Of a DNA stretch of 15,883 nt, positions 5,533-12,469 are shown piece after piece. The DNA is from Candidatus Omnitrophota bacterium (GTDB taxonomy: Bacteria > Omnitrophota > Gorgyraeia > Gygaellales > Profunditerraquicolaceae), in assembly GCA_016867095.1 (NCBI GenBank), contig VGKK01000014.1, positions 1 through 15,883 on the forward strand, read 5' to 3'. Every line of letters begins with the position of its first letter. Within the stretch, counting starts at the first letter, position 1. The position numbers were made by a program, and so were the translations under genes. The notes under the pieces are model-generated. The model worked only from the letters and a program-made list of their open reading frames with translations. It was not told where the DNA came from and searched no databases.

Positions 5533-6630
5533 ATGCAAAAGGCGCTCAGGAAAAAGAGCCGTATATTAGGCTATATATTCATCTTTTATCTGTTGACCTT
5601 TATCGGCTGCGCTACGGTTCCCACCGGCGAAGGGTTAGCTACTTATGATATAAGCGGCGTCAGTTACCTATCCCTGGTTTCTCTCTGCGAATTAGACGGC
5701 ATAAACCTGGATTACGATACTTTTACGCGGGCGGCTGTGTTGAGCAGGGAGGGGCACAAGATCAGCCTGATGGTGGGCGATACCTTAGTTTTAGTGGACG
5801 GCTCAGCCCGCTATTTAAAACACCCGCCGGATATTTACCGGGGCGCGTTAGTTGTGCCTTATAAATTCAAAGAGCAGATTTTAGATACTTTGTTTAAAAA
5901 ATCATATTCCCCCGAGCGGGCAGCCATACCTTTATCAAAAATCAGAAAAGTAGTGATTGACGCCGGCCACGGCGGGACCGACCCAGGGGCAATAGGCATG
6001 ACCGGCGTCAGAGAAAAAGATATTACCCTGGATATCTCAAAGAGATTAAGCAGCTCCGCTAGGTCAGCGGGCCTGGAGGTAGTGATGACGCGCTCCGCGG
6101 ACAGATTTATTCCGCTTTCTTCCCGCGTAGATATCGCCAACAGGTCCAGAGCCGACCTTTTTTTAAGCATCCATGCCAATGCCAACCGGGTGAGGAGCTT
6201 AAAGGGGTTTGAAGTATATTATATTTCACCGGCCATAGACGATTCCAGTCGCGCGTTATCAGCCGCGCGGGACGCGGCGCCGGATTTAGATAATAACTGC
6301 TTTGCCGGCAATTCATTAAATTTAAGGGCCACGCTCTGGGATATGTTTTATACTGCCAGCCGCGCCGAGTCCATTGCCTTGGGCAAGGCCATCTGCCGGG
6401 CCATAGACCGCAATTTAGATACCAGGATTTTGGGGATTAAGGCCGCGCGTTTTTATGTTCTAAAGGGGGTGCGCATGCCGGCGGTTTTAGTAGAAATTGG
6501 TTTTCTCTCTAATTATGACGAGGAGCGTATGCTCAAAAATAGTTATTACCGCCAGAAAATAGTAGAGAGCATTATGGCGGGGATAAAAAATTATGACCAG
6601 GATGCGGCGTGGGAGGTAGGCAGGAGATGA
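5533..6630 (+). CDS. N-acetylmuramoyl-L-alanine amidase, lipoprotein (Amidase_3), 365 aa
   Basis: This is a zinc amidase that cleaves the bond between N-acetylmuramate and L-alanine of peptidoglycan, used in cell separation and wall turnover. The N-terminus is a lipoprotein signal: basic KALRKKSR, a hydrophobic core, and lipobox FIGC with Cys26. Residues about 40-120 resemble the copper-amine-oxidase N-terminal-like domain often attached to amidases. The catalytic domain covers about 138-360. Zinc ligands are His146 in DAGHGG, Glu161 in GVREKD and His214 in SIHANA; the catalytic Glu321 is in VLVEIGFLSN. All key residues are present. A weak AAGGAA site lies upstream. The stop overlaps murI by 4 nt, joining peptidoglycan hydrolysis to D-glutamate supply. 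Confidence 0.94.
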   Translation: MQKALRKKSRILGYIFIFYLLTFIGCATVPTGEGLATYDISGVSYLSLVSLCELDGINLDYDTFTRAAVLSREGHKISLMVGDTLVLVDGSARYLKHPPDIYRGALVVPYKFKEQILDTLFKKSYSPERAAIPLSKIRKVVIDAGHGGTDPGAIGMTGVREKDITLDISKRLSSSARSAGLEVVMTRSADRFIPLSSRVDIANRSRADLFLSIHANANRVRSLKGFEVYYISPAIDDSSRALSAARDAAPDLDNNCFAGNSLNLRATLWDMFYTASRAESIALGKAICRAIDRNLDTRILGIKAARFYVLKGVRMPAVLVEIGFLSNYDEERMLKNSYYRQKIVESIMAGIKNYDQDAAWEVGRR

Positions 6631-7412
6631 GGCCGATAGGGGTATTTGATTCCGGTGTAGGCGGCTTGACTGTGGCCAAAGAATTAATCCGCCAGCTTCC
6701 CTATGAAGATATTGTTTATTTTGGGGATATCGCGCGCGTGCCTTATGGTATAAAGTCCAAAGAGACGGTAATCCGTTTTTCTATTGAGAATATTTTATTT
6801 TTGCTTAAAGCACAAGTAAAGCTGATTTGTGTGGCCTGCAATACTGTGTCCAGCGTCGCCCTGCCGGTAATTAAAAATCATTTCAAGGTGCCGATTGTCG
6901 GCGTGATTAATCCGGGCGCCAGGGAGGCGGTTTATGCCACGCAGAATAAACGCGTCGGCGTTATTGGCACCCGCGGCACTATCGCCAGCCGCGCCTATGA
7001 AAATGAAATAAAGCAGCTTGACCCCCAGGTTAAGGTAATGGCTTTATCCTGTCCTTTATTTGTGCCTTTTGTGGAGGAGGGCTGGGTGGAGGGAGAGGTA
7101 GTTTTGCGAGTAGCCAGGGAATACTTAAAACCGCTAAAGGACAGCCGCGTGGATACCGTGATTTTGGGCTGCACGCATTATCCCATACTTAAGCCGGTCA
7201 TCAGGCAGGTCCTGGGAGAAAATGTTACCCTTATTGATTCCGCCAAGCAGGTAGCGATGGAAGTAAAGAAGATTTTAGCCCAGGAAGGCCCGTTGAATAA
7301 AAGCCGCCATTCAAAGCATGAATTTTATGTCAGCGATAATCCGGAATGGTTCAGCAGCCTGGCGCAGAGATTTTTGGGGCAGCCGGTGCGTAATGTCAAG
7401 AAGGTCAAATGA
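6627..7412 (+). CDS. murI: glutamate racemase MurI
   Basis: MurI interconverts L- and D-glutamate without cofactor, supplying D-Glu to MurD in peptidoglycan synthesis. The two-cysteine mechanism is intact: Cys71 in ACNTVSS and Cys182 in ILGCTHYPIL. The N-terminal signature GVFDSGVGGLTV contains Asp8-Ser9. The 261-residue length is normal. I place the start at ATG 6627, which overlaps the amidase stop as ATGA and has GGAGG at 6611-6615; an in-frame GTG at 6609 is the less likely alternative. The gene is followed by about 200 nt of nested inverted repeats before queD. Confidence 0.96.
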   Translation: MRPIGVFDSGVGGLTVAKELIRQLPYEDIVYFGDIARVPYGIKSKETVIRFSIENILFLLKAQVKLICVACNTVSSVALPVIKNHFKVPIVGVINPGAREAVYATQNKRVGVIGTRGTIASRAYENEIKQLDPQVKVMALSCPLFVPFVEEGWVEGEVVLRVAREYLKPLKDSRVDTVILGCTHYPILKPVIRQVLGENVTLIDSAKQVAMEVKKILAQEGPLNKSRHSKHEFYVSDNPEWFSSLAQRFLGQPVRNVKKVK

Positions 7413-7416
7413 AGAC

Positions 7417-7610
7417 ACAACTTACGGAATGAAATGACGTAAGTTGTATGTTTGAATTTAACCCAGCACTAATTTTTATAAACCCTTATCTCTATCTCTT
7501 ATGGGTTGGTTTCAACGTAGCCCCTACGAGATAGTTTTAAGCGTTGCGTAAAATTAGTGCTGGGTAAGTTCGCGCATACAATTTACGTTCACTGGCGTTC
7601 CGTAAATTGT
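7417..7610. repeat. nested inverted-repeat element upstream of queD
   Basis: Three layers are visible. The outer layer is two mirrored hairpins of one family: ACAACTTACG/CGTAAGTTGT at 7417-7447 and ACAATTTACG/CGTAAATTGT at 7578-7610. The middle layer is a perfect 16-bp inverted repeat, ACCCAGCACTAATTTT (7461-7476) and its complement (7550-7565). The interior holds shorter stems: AACCC/GGGTT, CTATCTC/GAGATAG and CGTAG/CTACG. The whole could fold as a branched RNA or DNA structure. It ends 10 nt before the queD ATG and leaves that gene without an obvious Shine-Dalgarno. I looked for a preQ1 riboswitch and did not see one. Confidence 0.8.
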
Positions 7611-7620
7611 GCGTTCACTT

Positions 7621-7977
7621 ATGTATAAGATAAAAATAGAATCAAGTTTTAGCGCGGCGCATAACCTGAGAGGTTATAAAGGTAAATGCGAAAATCTGCA
7701 CGGCCATAACTGGAAAGTGGCGGTGGAAGTGGCCGCGGATAATTTGGATAAAGCCGGGATGGTCCTGGATTTCAAAGATTTGAAAATGAAATTAAACAGG
7801 GTCCTGGAGAAATTAGACCATAAATATTTTAATCGTATGCCTTACTTTAAGAAGGTTAATCCCACATCGGAAAATATCGCCCGTTATATTTATGACAACC
7901 TTAGTTCGCGGGTCGCGGGCCTTTTGTCGGTGACGGTCTGGGAATCGAATAATTCCTGCGCCACTTATTATGGATAA
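7621..7977 (+). CDS. queD: 6-carboxy-5,6,7,8-tetrahydropterin synthase QueD
   Basis: QueD converts 7,8-dihydroneopterin triphosphate to 6-carboxytetrahydropterin, the first dedicated step to queuosine. The zinc site is His14 (in SAAHNL), His27 and His29 (in ENLHGHNW), and the catalytic Cys23 lies in GKCENLHGH. The C-terminal VTVWESNNSCATYYG block carries the conserved Glu. At 118 residues the length is normal. The ATG at 7621 matches the family N-terminus (YKIKIESSFSAAHNL); an in-frame GTG at 7609 would start inside the palindrome. No Shine-Dalgarno is visible, probably because a palindrome sits immediately upstream. It overlaps queC by 8 nt and begins the queD-C-E-F run. Confidence 0.95.
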   Translation: MYKIKIESSFSAAHNLRGYKGKCENLHGHNWKVAVEVAADNLDKAGMVLDFKDLKMKLNRVLEKLDHKYFNRMPYFKKVNPTSENIARYIYDNLSSRVAGLLSVTVWESNNSCATYYG

Positions 7978-8653
7978 GGCAGTTGTGCTTTTGTCGGGAG
8001 GCTTGGATTCCGCCACGGTTTTATATCTTGCTAAAAAAGAGGGTTTTAAGTGTTTTTGCCTTATTTTTGACTACGGCCAGCGGCACCACAAAGAAATTAA
8101 AAGCGCTGCCGCAATAGCGCGGGCCGCGAAGTGCGAGCGCGAAGTGGTAAAAATCAGCCTGCCCTGGAAAGGCTCCGCTCTTTTAGATGATAAGATAAAA
8201 ATACCCGGGCTCACCGGTTCATCGGCTCACCGGCTCACCGGGGTGATTCCCTTAACCTATGTGCCCGGCCGCAACATTATATTTTTAAGTTTCGCGCTTT
8301 CTTATGCCGAGGCGATAAAGGCAAGGGCAATATTTATCGGCGCGCATGCCCATGATTATTCAGGTTATCCTGATTGCCGGCCGGAATTTTATCGCGCGTT
8401 TAACCAGGCTGCCTGCCGCGGCACTAAGGCAGGCGCGGAGAAAAGAAAAATCGGAATTAGGACTCCGTTGATTAATAAGACTAAGGCGGAGATTGTCAGA
8501 TTAGGCGCGCGCCTGGGCGTGCCTTTTGCCTTAACCTGGTCTTGTTATCGGGGAGAGAAACAACCTTGCGGAGAATGCGACAGCTGTTATTACCGGGCCA
8601 AGGGTTTTAAAGAGGCAGGCATAAAAGACCCCCTTATTAAAGATGAAAGGTAG
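7970..8653 (+). CDS. queC: 7-cyano-7-deazaguanine (preQ0) synthase QueC
   Basis: QueC is an ATP-dependent amide/nitrile-forming enzyme that makes preQ0 from 7-carboxy-7-deazaguanine. The PP-loop motif SGGLDS is at residues 9-14. The substrate region IPLTYVPGRNIIFLS and the C-terminal zinc cluster (Cys192, Cys200, Cys203, Cys206 in SCYRGEKQPCGECDSC) are intact. The 227-residue length is normal. Between the conserved SALLDD and IPLTYVPGRN segments a short insert (about LTGSSAHRLTGV) is encoded by repeats of GGCTCACCGG with an 8-nt offset (8208-8241), probably in a surface loop. It overlaps queD by 8 nt and queE by 11 nt. Confidence 0.96.
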   Translation: MDKAVVLLSGGLDSATVLYLAKKEGFKCFCLIFDYGQRHHKEIKSAAAIARAAKCEREVVKISLPWKGSALLDDKIKIPGLTGSSAHRLTGVIPLTYVPGRNIIFLSFALSYAEAIKARAIFIGAHAHDYSGYPDCRPEFYRAFNQAACRGTKAGAEKRKIGIRTPLINKTKAEIVRLGARLGVPFALTWSCYRGEKQPCGECDSCYYRAKGFKEAGIKDPLIKDER

Positions 8654-9314
8654 AATAACGGAAGTTTTTGACAGCGTGCAGGGCGAAGGCATTTACGTCG
8701 GCGAAAGACAGCTTTTTGTGCGTTTCTTCGGCTGTAATTTGGCTTGTAAATTTTGCGATACCAAGTCAGAGCGTTTTACAGAATACCAGCCGCAGGAATT
8801 ATTTGCCGAGTTAAAACTCTACGCGGACGATTATCACTCCGTATCTTTTACCGGCGGCGAGCCGCTTTTGCAGAAAGATTTTTTAAAGGAGATATTGCAA
8901 CTCACCCATAAGGGAGGCTTCAAGAATTACCTGGAGACAAACGGCACTTTAGCCGCTGAGCTGGGAGAAGTCATAGATTATCTGGATATCGTGGCGATGG
9001 ATATTAAGCTGCCCAGTTCCACCGGCAGTTTTCCGTACTGGAGGGCGCACCAGGAGTTCCTCAAAACTGCCTCTTTAAAAGAGGTGTTTGTAAAAATGGT
9101 GATTTGTCATTCCACGCGCGTAGAAGATATCATCAACGCCTTAGGCCTGGTTAAGGAAGTTAACCCGGCAGCCACAATAATTTTGCAGCCGGATAGCGCC
9201 GGCGAGCCGCTCGCGTTAGACAGGAAGATAGAATATTTTAAAATGCTGTCTGAAGACCATTCCCTTGTCAGTTGCGCCATACCGCAGATGCATAAAATAA
9301 TCGGAGTACCATGA
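8643..9314 (+). CDS. queE: 7-carboxy-7-deazaguanine synthase QueE
   Basis: QueE is a radical SAM enzyme that contracts 6-carboxytetrahydropterin to 7-carboxy-7-deazaguanine. The cluster-binding CxxxCxxC motif is Cys31, Cys35 and Cys38 in CNLACKFCD. It follows the substrate-binding SVQGEGIYVGERQLFVR segment. The SAM-binding SFTGGEPLL is at 68-76, and the LETNGT and DIVAMDIKLPSS blocks are also present. The 223 residues are normal for the group. It overlaps queC by 11 nt and ends in an ATGA overlap with queF, so the four que genes are translationally chained. Confidence 0.96.
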   Translation: MKGRITEVFDSVQGEGIYVGERQLFVRFFGCNLACKFCDTKSERFTEYQPQELFAELKLYADDYHSVSFTGGEPLLQKDFLKEILQLTHKGGFKNYLETNGTLAAELGEVIDYLDIVAMDIKLPSSTGSFPYWRAHQEFLKTASLKEVFVKMVICHSTRVEDIINALGLVKEVNPAATIILQPDSAGEPLALDRKIEYFKMLSEDHSLVSCAIPQMHKIIGVP

Positions 9315-9733
9315 AAATAAAAAGTCACAAGTCACAAGTCACAAGTCACAAGTCTAAATACGAGGGGTTACAGGAAAGCGTCAGGAACAAAAAGGCGCCC
9401 AGGATTGAGGTATGGAAGAACCAGTATCCGGATAAGGCCTATACCATCAGCCTGGAAATCCCTGAGTTTACCTGTATCTGCCCTAAAACCGGGCTGCCGG
9501 ATTTTGCCGTCATCAAAATTGAATACTCTCCGCGGTGGTATTGCGTGGAGTTGAAGTCTTTTAAATTGTACACCATATTTTACCGCGACCTGGGCATATT
9601 CCATGAACACGTCATTAACAAGATGCTGGAGGATTTTGTCAGGGCCTCTAAGCCGCGCTGGGCCAGGATTAGCGGAGAATTTAATCCCCGCGGCGGAATA
9701 AAAACCACAGTTAGCCGGGAATACAAAAGATGA
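9311..9733 (+). CDS. queF: NADPH-dependent preQ0 reductase QueF, with repeat-encoded N-terminus
   Basis: QueF reduces the nitrile of preQ0 to preQ1, which is then inserted into tRNA by Tgt. It is the single-domain (Bacillus-type) form. Catalytic Cys57 in CPKTGLPD, Asp64 and Glu99 in GIFHE keep the spacing of Cys55/Asp62/Glu97 in the B. subtilis enzyme. The NADPH-binding ELKSFKLYTIF motif is at about 80-90. Residues 4-16 (KSHKSQVTSHKSK) are not part of the family; they come from four perfect copies plus a partial copy of the 7-nt unit AAGTCAC at 9322-9355, directly after the start. Because 7 is not a multiple of 3, a change in copy number would shift the frame. It overlaps queE and the fumarase alpha gene by 4 nt each. 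Confidence 0.95.
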   Translation: MKIKSHKSQVTSHKSKYEGLQESVRNKKAPRIEVWKNQYPDKAYTISLEIPEFTCICPKTGLPDFAVIKIEYSPRWYCVELKSFKLYTIFYRDLGIFHEHVINKMLEDFVRASKPRWARISGEFNPRGGIKTTVSREYKR

Positions 9734-10578
9734 CGAGAGTGATATCGGCAAATAAAATCAAGGATGTCGTTGCGGATTTATGCCTGGAGGCAAATTTTAT
9801 TTTAAGGAAGGATGTTTTAGCGGCCTTAAGGAGCGCTTTTTTAAAGGAGCGCAATAACAGGGCAAAGGATATATTGGCCGCGATTATTCAGAACGCGCGC
9901 ATTGCCAAAAGAGAAAAATTAGCTATCTGCCAGGACACGGGCCTGGCCTGTGTTTTTGTGGAGATAGGCCAGGGTATAAGAATAACCGGCGATTTAAAAT
10001 CAGCAATCAATAAGGGCGTGGAATCAGGCTACAAGAAAGGTTCTTTAAGAAATTCAGTGGTCAGGGATCCGCTGCAGAGGGGTAAATCAGGATATCAGCC
10101 GGCAATAATTCATATTGATATGGCCGGGGGTAATAAATTAAAAATCACGGTCCTGCCCAAGGGTTTTGGCTGCGAAAATAAGACTCAATTAAAGATGTTT
10201 CGGCCCACGGCAAAAATTGAAGAGATTAAAAAGTTTATCGTGGAGGCAGTTAGGGCTTCCGGGCCTGACGCCTGCCCGCCATATATAGTCGGTGTGGGTA
10301 TCGGCGGCAGCGCAGACTACGCCTGCTTTTTAGCCAAGAAGGCATTGCTTAGAAGAGTCACCACGTCACCACGTCACCACGTCACCAGCCGTATCTCTAA
10401 AATAGAGCAGGATTTATTAAAGCAGATAAATCTTTTAAACATTGGCCCAATGGGTTTGGGCGGCAAAACTACGGCCTTGGCGGTGAACATAGAAATCTAT
10501 CCTACGCATATCGCGGGTTTGCCGGTTTGCGTCAATATCAGCTGCCATGCCCTGCGCAGCGCAACCGCAGAAATTTAA
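9730..10578 (+). CDS. class I fumarate hydratase, alpha subunit
   Basis: This is the N-terminal (alpha) half of the two-subunit, oxygen-sensitive [4Fe-4S] hydro-lyase that interconverts fumarate and malate; L(+)-tartrate dehydratase is a homologous alternative. Recognisable blocks are ICQDTGLACVFVEIGQ, the VVRDPLQRGKSGYQPAIIH region, LPKGFGCENKTQLKMF, CPPYIVGVGIGGSADYAC and IGPMGLGGKTTALAV. The cysteines in CQDTG, GCENKT and ACPP are candidate cluster ligands. An 8-nt tandem repeat (GTCACCAC, four copies, 10357-10387) encodes RVTTSPRHHVTS in a variable stretch before the IEQDLLKQIN helix. It overlaps queF by 4 nt. Its stop codon lies inside a palindrome (10575-10602). The beta subunit follows. 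Confidence 0.93.
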   Translation: MTRVISANKIKDVVADLCLEANFILRKDVLAALRSAFLKERNNRAKDILAAIIQNARIAKREKLAICQDTGLACVFVEIGQGIRITGDLKSAINKGVESGYKKGSLRNSVVRDPLQRGKSGYQPAIIHIDMAGGNKLKITVLPKGFGCENKTQLKMFRPTAKIEEIKKFIVEAVRASGPDACPPYIVGVGIGGSADYACFLAKKALLRRVTTSPRHHVTSRISKIEQDLLKQINLLNIGPMGLGGKTTALAVNIEIYPTHIAGLPVCVNISCHALRSATAEI

Positions 10579-10627
10579 TGGTTCGACTTTGCTCACCATT
10601 AATCCTAAAGCGAAGCCGAAGGATTAA
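10575..10627. repeat. two overlapping palindromes between the fumarase genes
   Basis: Hairpin one is TTAATGGT (10575-10582) with ACCATTAA (10595-10602) and a 12-nt loop; on the minus strand the loop reads GAGCAAAGTCGA. Hairpin two shares the TTAA and is TTAATCCT (10599-10606) with AGGATTAA (10620-10627) and loop AAAGCGAAGCCGA. The loops match each other and the loop at 4041-4053, while the stems differ. The alpha-subunit stop TAA lies in the first arm, and the last arm supplies AAGGA, 5 nt before the beta-subunit ATG. Confidence 0.85.
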
Positions 10628-10628
10628 A

Positions 10629-11120
10629 ATGCGAAATTTAAAATTAAAAGCAGGTGATAGATTTTTATTAAATGGGATAATCTATACTGCCCGCGACCAG
10701 GCGCATAAGAGGCTGGCGCAGGCGATTAAGCAGCATAAAAAGCTGCCCATTAATTTAAAAGGCGCGGTGATTTATTATTGCGGCCCGGCTAAAACTCCGC
10801 GGGGAAAGATAATCGGCTCGTGCGGGCCGACCACCAGTTCCAGGATGGACGAATTTACGCCGGCGCTGCTAGAGGCCGGGGTAAAGGGGATGGTCGGCAA
10901 GGGCGTCCGCTCAAAGGAAGTAGCCAAGGCGATAAAAAAATATCAGGCAATATATTTTTTGACTTATGCCGGCTGCGGGGCTTTATTGGCAAAATATGTT
11001 AAGAAGGCCGCGCCCGTTGCTTATAAAGATTTGGGCCCGGAGGCAATTTATAAATTAGAGGTGAAAGATTTTCCCTTAATCGTGGGTATAGACGCGAGAG
11101 GAAGGAGTATTTATGAATAG
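10629..11120 (+). CDS. class I fumarate hydratase, beta subunit
   Basis: This is the C-terminal half of the two-subunit fumarase, corresponding to the C-terminal domain of single-chain class I fumarases. Characteristic segments are LKAGDRFLLNGIIYTARDQA near the start, LPINLKGAVIYYCGPA, GSCGPTTSSRMDEFTPALLE, MVGKGVRSKEVAKAIKKY and IYFLTYAGCGALLAKYVKK. The 163 residues are normal. I chose ATG 10629 because it begins the family homology. The longer upstream reading would be translated from the palindrome. The Shine-Dalgarno (AAGGA at 10619-10623) lies in the palindrome arm, so folding could limit its access. It overlaps rph by 8 nt. Confidence 0.93.
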   Translation: MRNLKLKAGDRFLLNGIIYTARDQAHKRLAQAIKQHKKLPINLKGAVIYYCGPAKTPRGKIIGSCGPTTSSRMDEFTPALLEAGVKGMVGKGVRSKEVAKAIKKYQAIYFLTYAGCGALLAKYVKKAAPVAYKDLGPEAIYKLEVKDFPLIVGIDARGRSIYE

Positions 11121-11832
11121 GCAAGATGGCCGCGGTTTGGATAAATTGAGAAAAATTACCATTACCCGTAATTATAATAAATACGCCGAAGGCTCCTGCC
11201 TGATAGAATTAGGCAATACCCGGGTAATTTGCACTGCTTCGGTTGAAGAATCCGTGCCGCCATTTTTAAAAGGCACAGGCACTGGCTGGGTTACCGCCGA
11301 ATATGGGATGCTTCCGCGTTCTTGCCAGACCCGGATTCAGCGGGGCAGGGATTCCGGCCGCACCTATGAGATACAGCGCCTCGTGGGCCGTTCCTTGCGC
11401 GCGGTGACGCAGATAAAGCTTATTGGCGAGCGCACTATTTGGATTGATTGCGATGTTATCCAGGCTGACGGCGGCACGCGCACCGCCTCTATCACCGGGA
11501 GTTTTATCGCGCTGTGCGACGCCTTAAATAAATTAAAAAAAGACGGCTTCATTGACCATATCCCGGTCAAGGACTTTGTCGCCGCTACCAGCGTGGGCAT
11601 TATTAATTCCAGCCTGCTTTTAGACCTGGCTTATGAGGAGGATTCCCGCGCGGATGTGGATATGAATATTGTGATGACGGGAAACGGCGAATTTATTGAA
11701 ATACAGGGCACGGCGGAAAGAAAGACTTTTCAAAAAGAGCAGATGGATAAATTATTGGCCCTGGCTAAAAAAGGGATTGAGGAATTAATCGGCCTGCAGA
11801 AAGACTTGCTTAAAGGCGTTTTGAAAATTTAA
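11113..11832 (+). CDS. rph: ribonuclease PH
   Basis: RNase PH trims tRNA 3' ends with phosphate, releasing nucleoside diphosphates. The N-terminal RQDGRGLDKLRKITITRNY and AEGSCLIELGNTRVICTASV match the family start. The RNase PH signature is DGGTRTASITGSFIAL with the phosphate-binding Arg123. The metal and active-site acidic residues Asp177, Asp181 and Asp183 lie in EEDSRADVDMNIVMTG. The 239-residue length is normal. GGAAGGAG precedes the ATG, and the gene overlaps the fumarase beta stop by 8 nt. rph next to the RdgB/HAM1 gene is a common bacterial pairing. Confidence 0.96.
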   Translation: MNRQDGRGLDKLRKITITRNYNKYAEGSCLIELGNTRVICTASVEESVPPFLKGTGTGWVTAEYGMLPRSCQTRIQRGRDSGRTYEIQRLVGRSLRAVTQIKLIGERTIWIDCDVIQADGGTRTASITGSFIALCDALNKLKKDGFIDHIPVKDFVAATSVGIINSSLLLDLAYEEDSRADVDMNIVMTGNGEFIEIQGTAERKTFQKEQMDKLLALAKKGIEELIGLQKDLLKGVLKI

Positions 11833-11841
11833 AGGCTTAAG

Positions 11842-12450
11842 ATGGAATTGCTGGTGGCCACAAAGAATAAGAAGAAACTGGCGGAGATAAAAGAGCTTTT
11901 AAAGGATTGTCATTTAAAGATAACTTCCCTGGCAGATTATACGAAAACGCCGCGGATTGTGGAAAATGGCAAGACATTCAGAGATAATGCCATAAAGAAG
12001 GCGGTCAGGGCGGCAAAATTCAGCGGAAAATTGACGCTGGGGGAAGATTCCGGCCTTTGCGTGGATGCCTTAAGAGGCAGGCCCGGAGTTTATTCTTCGC
12101 GCTTTGCCGGAAGAAATAAAAGCGACCTCAGGAACAATCTAAAGTTGCTGAAATTATTAGAGGGGTTTGCCCTCAATAAAAGAAAGGCGTATTATGTCTG
12201 CGCCGCGGCTTTAGCCGACAAAGACGGTTTAGTAGCCGTGGCAGAAGGCAGATGCGACGGGCTTATCGGATTCAAGCCGCAGGGCCATTTTGGTTTTGGC
12301 TACGACCCTTTATTTATCATCCCGAAATATAACAAGACCTTCGCGCAATTAGGGAAAGAAATAAAGCACCGGATGAGCCATCGCTATCGCGCCTTAGAAA
12401 AGTCCAGGAAAATTATCCAGAAATACGTTGAGCGGCATAGACAGACTTGA
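11842..12450 (+). CDS. RdgB/HAM1-type XTP/dITP pyrophosphatase
   Basis: This enzyme hydrolyses non-canonical purine triphosphates (XTP, ITP, dITP) to monophosphates and pyrophosphate, keeping them out of DNA and RNA. The nucleotide-binding start LLVATKNKKKLAEIKELL, the LGEDSGLCVDALRGRPGVYS segment with its catalytic acidic residues, and FGFGYDPLFIIP are all present. So is the C-terminal MSHRYRALEK. The 202 residues are normal. It begins 9 nt after rph. The last coding bases overlap a strong promoter (12428-12456) that serves the tRNA region downstream. Confidence 0.95.
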   Translation: MELLVATKNKKKLAEIKELLKDCHLKITSLADYTKTPRIVENGKTFRDNAIKKAVRAAKFSGKLTLGEDSGLCVDALRGRPGVYSSRFAGRNKSDLRNNLKLLKLLEGFALNKRKAYYVCAAALADKDGLVAVAEGRCDGLIGFKPQGHFGFGYDPLFIIPKYNKTFAQLGKEIKHRMSHRYRALEKSRKIIQKYVERHRQT

Positions 12451-12456
12451 TATAAT
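12428..12456 (+). promoter_or_regulatory. promoter of the split tRNA-Pro / GIY-YIG / tRNA-Pro unit
   Basis: TTGAGC (12428-12433) and a perfect TATAAT (12451-12456) are 17 nt apart, overlapping the end of the RdgB/HAM1 gene. Transcription would start near 12463, a few bases before the old tRNA 5' end at 12470. It was presumably the promoter of that tRNA and now reads through the inserted nuclease gene into the new tRNA-Pro. Confidence 0.7.
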
Positions 12457-12469
12457 GAAGCGGCAATCC

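Noticed and set aside
5859..6316. Two minus-strand frames inside the amidase gene
   Set aside because: They overlap the conserved zinc-site region of the amidase and show no independent signals.
7453..7577. preQ1 riboswitch upstream of queD
   Set aside because: The position is right, but I found neither the small H-type pseudoknot pattern nor the A-rich tail ahead of the ribosome binding site. The region is explained by inverted repeats instead.
9322..9355. CRISPR array
   Set aside because: The units are 7 nt tandem copies without spacers, and no cas genes are present anywhere in the window.
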